Shown here: positions 57,165 to 64,000 of the stretch, one piece after another | Layout of the letters: every line of letters begins with the position of its first letter | Numbering within the stretch: the stretch's first letter is position 1 | DNA from: Peteryoungia aggregata LMG 23059 | GTDB taxonomy: Bacteria; Pseudomonadota; Alphaproteobacteria; Rhizobiales; Rhizobiaceae | DNA: 64,000 nt | NCBI RefSeq assembly: GCF_030814435.1 | Contig: NZ_JAUSUW010000001.1 | Location: forward strand, 62,001 to 126,000 | Direction: 5' to 3' | Position numbers and translations under genes: made by a program | Notes under the pieces: model-generated | Database searches by the model: none | Told to the model about the DNA's origin: nothing | Seen by the model: only the letters and a program-made list of their open reading frames with translations

Positions 57165-60100
57165 ATGGCGATCAAGGCAAGCATCTATCATCTCACCCAC
57201 TACAAGTATGATAACCCGGTCCAGCTTGGACCGCAGATCATCCGGCTGAAGCCTGCCGCCCATTCCCGCACCAAGGTTCTCTCCCATTCGCTGAAGGTCA
57301 CGCCCGAAAATCACTTCGTCAATCTGCAGCAGGACCCCTACGGCAACTACCTCGCCCGCTTCGTCTTCCCGGACCCGGTGACGGAATTCAAGATCGAGGT
57401 CGACCTCGTCGCCGACATGACGGTCTACAATCCCTTCGACTTCTTCACCGAGGAAGTCGCGGTCAAATGGCCCTTCGACTATCCGGAAGATCTGCGCGAC
57501 GACCTCAAGATCTACATGACGCCGGAACCCTCATCCCCGGCGCTCGATGCATTCATGGCGACCGTCGACACGACACCGGGCCAGGGCACCATCGACATGG
57601 TGGTGGGCCTGAACGCTCGCCTACAGCACGACGTGGGCTACGTGATCCGCATGGAGCCGGGCGTCCAGACGCCAGAGGAGACACTCACCTCCGCGCGGGG
57701 CTCTTGCCGCGATTCGAGCTGGCTGCTCGTCCAGATCCTGCGCCGCCTCGGTTTTGCTGCCCGTTTCGTCTCCGGTTATCTCATCCAGCTCGCACCGGAC
57801 CTGAAGGCGCTTGATGGACCCTCCGGCACCGAGGTCGATTTCACCGACCTGCACGCCTGGACGGAGGTTTACATTCCCGGCGCCGGCTGGATCGGCCTTG
57901 ATCCGACCTCGGGCCTCTTGACCGGCGAGAGCCACATACCGCTCGCCGCCACCCCGCACTACAAGAACGCCGCTCCCATCTCCGGCGGCTATGTCGGCCA
58001 GGCCAATACCGAATTCGCCTTCGACATGCAGGTGAAGCGCGTCGCCGAGCACCCGCGCATCACCAAGCCTTTCTCGGACGACAGCTGGGATGCCCTGAAC
58101 GCCCTCGGACAAATGGTCGATGCCGAGCTGAAAGCCCATGACGTGCGGCTCACCATGGGCGGCGAGCCGACCTTCGTGTCGATCGACGACTTCCAGTCCG
58201 CCGAATGGAACACCGATGCCGTCGGCCCGACCAAGCGCGATCTCGCCGACAAACTCATCCGGCGCCTGCGCGAGCGCTTCGCCCCCGGCGGTTTCCTGCA
58301 TTACGGCCAGGGCAAGTGGTATCCGGGCGAAAGCCTGCCGCGCTGGACCTTCTCGCTCTACTGGCGGAAAGACGGCAAGCCGATCTGGCATGATCCGGCG
58401 CTGATCGCCGCCGAACACAAGGATACCGGCGTCACCCACCAACAGGCGGAAGCGCTGATGGCGGGCATTGCGGCCGAGCTCGAGATCGAGCCCGACATGA
58501 TCATCCCGGCCTTCGAGGATCCGGCCGAGTGGATCATCAAGGAAGGCAGCCTGCCTGAGAACGTCGACCCCTCGAATTCCAAGCTCGAAGGCCCGGAAGA
58601 GCGGGCCCGCATCGCCAAGGTCTTCGAACGTGGCCTGACGACCCCGACCGGCTACATCCTGCCGGTTCAGGCCTGGAACGCCAGGGCCGGCGGTCGCCGC
58701 TGGGTCAGCGAAAAATGGCGCACCCGGCGTGGCAAGATCTTCCTCATCCCCGGCGACAGCCCGATCGGCTTTCGCATGCCGCTCGGCACCCTGCCTTACG
58801 TGCCGCCGTCGCAATATCCCTACATCCACACCACCGATCCCTCGATCCCGCGCGCACCCCTGCCGGATTTTGGCCCGCAGGTCCGTGAGGGCCGCGCCAT
58901 GCCCGAGGCCTCCCGCAAGAGCGGTGAAGCCCATCAGGATCGCAACGAGCAGAACATCACGGGCTCTGCCGGCGACATCAGGGGCGCCGTGCGCACGGCG
59001 ATGAGCGTCGAACCGCGCGACGGCCGCCTCTGCGTGTTCATGCCACCGGTCGAAGCCGTCGAGGACTATCTCGAACTGGTGGCTGCCGCAGAGACCGCCG
59101 CCCGTGGCCTTGGCCTGCCGGTCCATATCGAAGGTTATGCACCGCCGCAGGACGAGCGCATCAATGTTATTCGCGTAGCCCCGGATCCGGGCGTCATCGA
59201 GGTCAACATCCACCCGGCCTCCAGCTGGGATGACTGCGTCGCGACGACAAACGCCATCTACGAGGAAGCGCGCCAGACCCGCCTTGGCGCCGACAAGTTC
59301 ATGATCGACGGCCGCCACACCGGCACCGGCGGTGGCAATCACGTCGTGGTCGGCGGCGCCAATCCCGCCGACAGCCCCTTCCTGCGCCGTCCGGACCTGT
59401 TGAAGAGCCTCGTTCTGCACTGGCAGCGCCACCCGGCGCTCTCCTACCTGTTCTCCGGCATGTTCATCGGCCCGACCAGCCAGGCGCCGCGTTTCGACGA
59501 AGCCCGCCACGACAGCCTCTACGAGCTGGAAATCGCCATGGCCCAGGTGCCGATGCCGGCCAGTGGTGCGGCGCCCCCCCTGCCCTGGCTGGTCGACCGC
59601 CTATTCCGCAATCTCCTGATCGACGTCACCGGCAACACTCACCGCTCGGAAATCTGCATCGACAAGCTGTTTTCGCCGGATGGTCCAACGGGTCGCCTCG
59701 GCCTTGTCGAGTTCCGTGGTTTCGAAATGCCACCGAACGCGCGCATGTCGCTGGCCCAGCAATTGCTGGTCCGTGCGCTGATTGCCCGCTTCTGGAAGAA
59801 CCCGATCGGCGGCCGCTTCGTCCGCTGGGGCACGAGCCTGCACGACCGTTTCATGCTGCCGCATTACCTCTGGCTGGACTTCCTCGAAGTGCTGGCGGAT
59901 CTCCGCGAAAACGGCTTCGACTTCAAGCCGGAATGGTTCGCCGCCCAGCTCGAATTCCGCTTCCCCTTCGTCGGCGAAGTCACCTACGAAGGATCGAAGC
60001 TGGAACTGCGCCAGGCGCTCGAACCCTGGCATGTCATGGGTGAGGAAGGTGCGATTGGCGGTACCGTCCGCTACGTCGATTCCTCCGTCGAACGCCTGCA

Positions 60101-60509
60101 GGTCCAGCTGGAGACAGCCAATCCTGAACGTTTCGTCGTGGCCTGCAACGGACGTCAGGTGCCGCTGCGTAAGTCAGGCGTCAATGGTGTCGCTGTGGGT
60201 GGCGTGCGCTACAAGGCATGGCAGCCGGCATCCGGCCTGCATCCGGTCCTGCCCGTCAACACACCGCTAACATTCGACATCTATGATACATGGTCCGGGC
60301 GCTCGATAGGTGGCTGTGTTTATCACGTCGCCCATCCCGGTGGCCGGACATATGACACTTTCCCTGTGAATGGGAACGAAGCGGAAGCCCGTCGGCTTGC
60401 ACGTTTCGAGCCTTGGGGCCATACAGCCGGCTCCTATCCCCTATGGCCCGAAACCGTGTCGCCGGAATTCCCGCACACTTTGGACCTGAGACGACCGCAA
60501 GGTATCTGA
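57165..60509 (+). CDS. Transglutaminase-DUF2126 (amidoligase-like) fusion protein
   Basis: 1114 residues. The N-terminal bacterial transglutaminase-like part has the catalytic triad Cys181 ([10 protein letters not shown]), His230 (LHAWTEVY) and Asp246 (GLDPTSGLL). From about 320 to the end is DUF2126 (COG4196): [82 protein letters not shown]. This module is related to glutamine-synthetase-type amidoligases. The combination suggests peptide bond formation plus hydrolysis or transfer. It is four bases upstream of the ATP-grasp/alpha-E gene. No signal peptide is seen. Confidence 0.9.
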   Translation: MAIKASIYHLTHYKYDNPVQLGPQIIRLKPAAHSRTKVLSHSLKVTPENHFVNLQQDPYGNYLARFVFPDPVTEFKIEVDLVADMTVYNPFDFFTEEVAVKWPFDYPEDLRDDLKIYMTPEPSSPALDAFMATVDTTPGQGTIDMVVGLNARLQHDVGYVIRMEPGVQTPEETLTSARGSCRDSSWLLVQILRRLGFAARFVSGYLIQLAPDLKALDGPSGTEVDFTDLHAWTEVYIPGAGWIGLDPTSGLLTGESHIPLAATPHYKNAAPISGGYVGQANTEFAFDMQVKRVAEHPRITKPFSDDSWDALNALGQMVDAELKAHDVRLTMGGEPTFVSIDDFQSAEWNTDAVGPTKRDLADKLIRRLRERFAPGGFLHYGQGKWYPGESLPRWTFSLYWRKDGKPIWHDPALIAAEHKDTGVTHQQAEALMAGIAAELEIEPDMIIPAFEDPAEWIIKEGSLPENVDPSNSKLEGPEERARIAKVFERGLTTPTGYILPVQAWNARAGGRRWVSEKWRTRRGKIFLIPGDSPIGFRMPLGTLPYVPPSQYPYIHTTDPSIPRAPLPDFGPQVREGRAMPEASRKSGEAHQDRNEQNITGSAGDIRGAVRTAMSVEPRDGRLCVFMPPVEAVEDYLELVAAAETAARGLGLPVHIEGYAPPQDERINVIRVAPDPGVIEVNIHPASSWDDCVATTNAIYEEARQTRLGADKFMIDGRHTGTGGGNHVVVGGANPADSPFLRRPDLLKSLVLHWQRHPALSYLFSGMFIGPTSQAPRFDEARHDSLYELEIAMAQVPMPASGAAPPLPWLVDRLFRNLLIDVTGNTHRSEICIDKLFSPDGPTGRLGLVEFRGFEMPPNARMSLAQQLLVRALIARFWKNPIGGRFVRWGTSLHDRFMLPHYLWLDFLEVLADLRENGFDFKPEWFAAQLEFRFPFVGEVTYEGSKLELRQALEPWHVMGEEGAIGGTVRYVDSSVERLQVQLETANPERFVVACNGRQVPLRKSGVNGVAVGGVRYKAWQPASGLHPVLPVNTPLTFDIYDTWSGRSIGGCVYHVAHPGGRTYDTFPVNGNEAEARRLARFEPWGHTAGSYPLWPETVSPEFPHTLDLRRPQGI

Positions 60510-60513
60510 TCTG

Positions 60514-62928
60514 ATGGCACAAAAGACGGCAGCGGAGCTATCCCCGCCAGATGCGCCGAAAAGCAAGGCCCGCACGGCCGGCTATCGTGCGCTGGCGGGC
60601 GCCGCCGACGAGATGATCGACAACAAGGGCAATGTCCGCCCCGTCTGGCAGGCCCTCGTCTCCGCCATCGACACGATGCCGGAGCAGGATCTGCACGAGC
60701 GCTTCGCCCGGGCCGATCGCTATCTGCGTGACGCCGGGGTCTTCTACCGCGCCTATGGCAGCGGCGGATCGAGCGAACGGGCCTGGCCCTTCTCGCATAT
60801 CCCGGTGATGATCTCTGATGCGGAATGGCAGGTCCTGGCAGAAGGCCTCGTGCAGCGTGCAAACCTTCTGGAAGCGGTCGTTGCCGATATCTATTCCGAA
60901 AATCGACTGGTGCAGGAAGGCTTCCTGCCGCCGCAGCTGATCGCCTCCAATCCGGAATTTCTGCGACCGCTGGTCGGCATCAAGCCCGCCGGTGGCCATT
61001 ACCTGCATTTCTGTTCCTTCGAAATCGGGCGCGGCCCCGATGGCAACTGGTGGGTGCTGGCCGACCGGACTCAGGCGCCCTCGGGTGCAGGCTTTGCGCT
61101 CGAAAACCGGGTCGCAACCGCCCGCGCCTTCTCCGACGTCTATGCCGAGACCCATGTCCACAGGCTTGCCTCCTTCTTCGGCGCCTTCCGCAAGGCATTG
61201 CAGGCCCGCACCCGCAACAGCGACGAGCGGATCGCCGTCCTCTCGCCGGGTCCAGCCAACGAGACCTATTTCGAGCATGCCTATATCGCCCGCTATCTCG
61301 GCATCATGCTGCTCGAGGGCGAGGATCTGACCGTCGTCAACGGTAAGGTCATGGTGCGCACCGTCGCCGGCCTGAAGCCCGTCAGCGTACTCTGGCGCCG
61401 TCTGGATGCCGCCTTTGCCGATCCACTGGAACTCGACCAGAACTCCTATATCGGTACGCCGGGAATGGTTCAGGCCCTGCGCAACGGCGCCGTCACCTTC
61501 GTCAATGCGCTCGGCTCCGGCATTCTGGAGACACGCGCCCTGCTTGCCTTCATGCCCACACTCTCGCGGCACCTGCTCGGCGAAGAGCTGAAGCTCCCTT
61601 CCATCGCCACTTGGTGGTGCGGCCAGAAGGCCGAGCGCGAGCACGTGGCGAACCATCTCGACCGCATGGTGATCGGCTCGGCCTTCTCCCGCCTTCCCTT
61701 TTTCGACGACGGCGGACGTTCCGTGATGGGATCCCGATACAAGGACCCGCAGGGCCGAACCACCGCCGAGTGGCTGGAGGCAGAAGCCGGGAACCTGGTC
61801 GGCCAGGAGGTCGTCACGCTCTCGACGACACCGGCCATCGTCGATGGCAAGCTGACGCCGCGCCCGATGTCGCTACGCGTCTTTGCGGCCCGCACGCAAA
61901 ACGGCTGGCAGATCATGCCGGGTGGCTTTGCCCGGATCGGCAGCGGCTCGGATGTCTCGGCGATCGCCATGCAATCCGGCGGAAGTGCCGCCGATGTCTG
62001 GATCGTTTCCGACAAGCCGGTCGACCGCACCTCGCTGCTACCCGCCGAGGAAACCTTCACCCGCAACATGCCCGGCAGCCTGCCGAGCCGGGCTGCCGAC
62101 AACCTCTTCTGGCTGGGTCGTTACATCGAGCGGGCCGAAGGCGTGCTTCGCATTCTGCGCGCCTGGCATGCCCGTTATGCCGAAAGCGCCAATCCGGATC
62201 AGCCGCTGCTCGCCTTTGTCAGCGAATACCTCTCCGACATTGACGTCGATACGAAATCGGGTGTTCCGGAAAGCCTGCTGCGCAACATCGACAGCGCCGT
62301 CTACTCCGCAAGCAACATTCGCGACCGCTTCTCGCCCGATGGCTGGCTGGCGCTGAACGACCTGTCAAAGACCGCCAAGCGTTTCCACGAACGGGTGAAG
62401 CCGGGTGACGACGCGGCCCATGCCATGACCATCCTCCTGCGCAAACTCGCAGGCTTCGCCGGTCTCGTGCATGAAAACATGTACCGCTTCACCGGTTGGC
62501 GATTTTTGACAATCGGTCGCCTCCTCGAACGTGGCCTGCACATGACCCGCCTGCTCGGCCACATGACAGGGCCTGATGCACCCGACGGCGCGCTCGATAT
62601 GCTTCTGGAGATTGGCGACAACGTCATGACCCACCGCAGGCGCTACAACGTCTCGACGGCGCGGCTTACGGTCACCGACCTGCTCGCGCTCGATCCGCTC
62701 AATCCACGCTCTATCCTCTTCCAGCTGAACGAGATCCGCATCGAGGTGGAGCAATTGCCGAACGCCATGCTCAACGGCCAGATGTCGAGCCTCTTCCGCG
62801 AGGCCATGCGCCTGCATTCGGGACTTGCGGTAATGACGCCGGAAGCCATGTCAGCCGAGGTCTACACCAATCTCGAGCGGGAACTGGAGAAGCTCTCCGA
62901 TATCCTCGCCCAAACCTATCTGAGCTGA
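60514..62928 (+). CDS. Circularly permuted ATP-grasp / alpha-E fusion protein
   Basis: 804 residues. Residues about 40-500 are the circularly permuted ATP-grasp (DUF404/DUF407, COG2308): FYRAYGSGGSSERAWPFSHIPVMI, NPEFLRPLVGIKPAGGHYLHF, WWVLADRTQAPSGAGFALENR, LGSGILETRALLAFMP. From residue 530 the alpha-E domain (DUF403, COG2307) begins with NLFWLGRYIERAEGVLRILRAW. The two families are often separate genes and are fused here. Predicted to ligate an amino acid or peptide using ATP; substrate unknown. It is co-transcribed with transglutaminase genes on both sides (4-base gaps). Confidence 0.9.
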   Translation: MAQKTAAELSPPDAPKSKARTAGYRALAGAADEMIDNKGNVRPVWQALVSAIDTMPEQDLHERFARADRYLRDAGVFYRAYGSGGSSERAWPFSHIPVMISDAEWQVLAEGLVQRANLLEAVVADIYSENRLVQEGFLPPQLIASNPEFLRPLVGIKPAGGHYLHFCSFEIGRGPDGNWWVLADRTQAPSGAGFALENRVATARAFSDVYAETHVHRLASFFGAFRKALQARTRNSDERIAVLSPGPANETYFEHAYIARYLGIMLLEGEDLTVVNGKVMVRTVAGLKPVSVLWRRLDAAFADPLELDQNSYIGTPGMVQALRNGAVTFVNALGSGILETRALLAFMPTLSRHLLGEELKLPSIATWWCGQKAEREHVANHLDRMVIGSAFSRLPFFDDGGRSVMGSRYKDPQGRTTAEWLEAEAGNLVGQEVVTLSTTPAIVDGKLTPRPMSLRVFAARTQNGWQIMPGGFARIGSGSDVSAIAMQSGGSAADVWIVSDKPVDRTSLLPAEETFTRNMPGSLPSRAADNLFWLGRYIERAEGVLRILRAWHARYAESANPDQPLLAFVSEYLSDIDVDTKSGVPESLLRNIDSAVYSASNIRDRFSPDGWLALNDLSKTAKRFHERVKPGDDAAHAMTILLRKLAGFAGLVHENMYRFTGWRFLTIGRLLERGLHMTRLLGHMTGPDAPDGALDMLLEIGDNVMTHRRRYNVSTARLTVTDLLALDPLNPRSILFQLNEIRIEVEQLPNAMLNGQMSSLFREAMRLHSGLAVMTPEAMSAEVYTNLERELEKLSDILAQTYLS

Positions 62929-62932
62929 CGTG

Positions 62933-63814
62933 ATGCTCTACGATCTCTCGCTCCACATCGGCTATCGCTACGAGGTCCCGGCGTCCGGCGCCCACCACAT
63001 GCTGCGACTTCTGCCGCTCTCCCTGCCGGAGCGCCAGCGGCTCATTGCCGGTGCGATCACGGTCACGCCGGAGCCGGACGAGATCTCGACGTTTGACGAC
63101 TTCTTCCGCCATCCCGCAAGCCATGCGATCCTTCGCGGGCCGCACGAGAAGCTCGACATCCGCATGCAGGCCCGCGTCATGGTGCAGGCCCAGCCAATGG
63201 CAGCGGATTTTTCCCCCCTCCTCGACCGCCTTCCTCAGGAGATCGCCGAGACCTGGTCGCTGGACGCCGAATCACCACACCATTTCCTCGGCATCAGCCC
63301 GCGCCTGCCCCGCGACAAGGCAATCGCCGCCTATGTGCGCAGCATGCTGAAGCCCAGCATGACAGTGCGCCAGATCGCCGAAACGCTGTGCCGCCGCATC
63401 CACAAGGATTTCAAGTACGACGCCGAGGCAACGACCGTCGACACGACGCCGGCGGAGGCTTTCGCCAAGAAGCGCGGCGTCTGCCAGGATTTCTCACATG
63501 TCATGATCGTGGCACTGCGCAGCCTCGGCATTCCCGCCGGCTATGTCAGCGGCTTCCTGCGCACCATTCCGCCACCGGGCAAGGAACGGCTGGAGGGGGC
63601 AGATGCCATGCATGCCTGGGTTCGCATCTGGTGTGGCAGGCTGAGCGGCTGGCTGGAGCTCGACCCGACCAATGACATCGCGGCAGGCACGGATCATATT
63701 GTGGTCGGCTACGGGCGCGACTATGCCGACGTGGCGCCGGTGATCGGCGTGCTGAAGAGCTACGGCTCTCACCAGACGGCCCAGGCGGTCGATGTCATCC
63801 CCGTAAAGCCGTGA
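62933..63814 (+). CDS. Transglutaminase-like cysteine protease family protein
   Basis: 293 residues. It starts with the beta-strand domain common to bacterial transglutaminases (LSLHIGYRYEVPASGAHHMLRLLPLSLPERQR). The catalytic triad is Cys184 (RGVCQDFSHVM), His227 (MHAWVRIW) and Asp244 (ELDPTNDIAAG), with the typical tail VGYGRDYADVAPVIGVLKSYG. The ATG at 62933 and a GTG three bases earlier are both possible starts. It is four bases after the ATP-grasp gene and completes the amidoligase island; likely a peptidase or transferase acting on the island's product. Confidence 0.92.
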   Translation: MLYDLSLHIGYRYEVPASGAHHMLRLLPLSLPERQRLIAGAITVTPEPDEISTFDDFFRHPASHAILRGPHEKLDIRMQARVMVQAQPMAADFSPLLDRLPQEIAETWSLDAESPHHFLGISPRLPRDKAIAAYVRSMLKPSMTVRQIAETLCRRIHKDFKYDAEATTVDTTPAEAFAKKRGVCQDFSHVMIVALRSLGIPAGYVSGFLRTIPPPGKERLEGADAMHAWVRIWCGRLSGWLELDPTNDIAAGTDHIVVGYGRDYADVAPVIGVLKSYGSHQTAQAVDVIPVKP

Positions 63815-63900
63815 ACCTGGGCGTTTCGCTCAAATTCTAACGGTTGCCTTAAGGCGATTGCAATCTGTTCATTCTACAACCGTGCAAAAGCTGCATTTGG

Positions 63901-64000
63901 ATGGACATGATGACTAAGCCTGACAGCACCCGGAATTCCTTCCTTTCCCGCTTCTGGCGCGACCGCGCCGGCAATTTCGGTCTGTTGACGGCGATTATCT
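63901..64000 (+). CDS. TadG-like pilus assembly protein (5' fragment)
   Basis: Only about 33 residues are visible before the right edge: from an ATG at 63901 (alternatives at 63907 and 63910) to FWRDRAGNFGLLTAII. The motif RDRAGNFGLLTAI followed by a hydrophobic stretch is the N-terminus of TadG/TadE-type proteins of the Flp pilus system, which carry a single N-terminal membrane helix. The body of the gene lies outside the window. Confidence 0.65.
   Translation, partial: MDMMTKPDSTRNSFLSRFWRDRAGNFGLLTAII

Noticed and set aside
57621..59510. Minus-strand open frame of about 630 codons
   Set aside because: Antisense to the transglutaminase-DUF2126 gene; a codon-bias artefact.

Overview
The window looks like a chromosomal segment of a Rhizobiaceae alphaproteobacterium (Rhizobium/Agrobacterium/Ensifer type). 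The case rests on high GC, codon use rich in GC at third positions, and a set of characteristic rhizobial families: purE-purK-rpmJ with Cys-free L36, DUF1036, DUF1244, a GapR-type DUF2312 protein, an Omp10 lipoprotein, homospermidine synthase, CpdR, a DUF459 protein, and a RIME-like palindromic intergenic repeat. I see no phage, insertion sequence, integrase or CRISPR array. The accessory content is limited to two small toxin-antitoxin modules and a few poorly understood operons.

Layout. 1-5 kb: a Sel1-type secreted protein (cut by the left edge), a ThiE-like protein, a TauE/SafE permease, a small ArsR regulator, two YdcH/DUF465 proteins, purE-purK and rpmJ. 5-12 kb: a TPR protein, a BrnT toxin paired with an XRE-type antitoxin, two alpha/beta hydrolases, pyruvate kinase with DUF1036, then N-formylglutamate amidohydrolase-DUF1244-GapR. 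12-22.5 kb: a DUF882 (M15-type) envelope protein, an AAA+ response regulator that lacks the GAFTGA loop, pepF, pabB-pabC, a polytopic membrane protein, YciI, HicAB and a DUF3445 protein. 22.5-36 kb: homospermidine synthase, Omp10, a 5'-nucleotidase carrying LysM, ferrochelatase, a secreted PDC-like protein next to a chemoreceptor, an SPFH/NfeD pair, KpsF, an outer-membrane barrel and GalU. 36-46.7 kb: MltB-type transglycosylase, a degenerate SGNH (DUF459) protein, gltD and gltB separated by a palindromic repeat, and a threonine aldolase.

46.8-64 kb holds the most unusual material. A four-gene bufferin-type RiPP operon (DUF2282 precursor, DUF692/MNIO enzyme, DUF2063 partner, DoxX) lies at 46.9-49.5 kb, with a strong hairpin directly after the precursor gene. 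It is followed by an Hsp20 gene with a candidate ROSE RNA thermometer, an orphan terminator that suggests a small RNA or leader, hisN, and a compact small-RNA gene with its own promoter and terminator at 52.4 kb. After hutG-like, cpdR, tRNA-Val, YkgJ, FAH and manC genes comes a three-gene transglutaminase/amidoligase/ATP-grasp/alpha-E island (57.2-63.8 kb) of unknown product. The right edge cuts a TadG-like gene.

Genes that plausibly work together are purE/purK (purines), pabB/pabC (p-aminobenzoate), gltB/gltD (glutamate), galU/manC/kpsF (surface polysaccharide precursors), bufABC-doxX (peptide modification, probably metal-related) and the three-gene amidoligase island (predicted peptide ligation and trimming). 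All functional assignments come from motifs and family recognition in the sequence. No database search was run.
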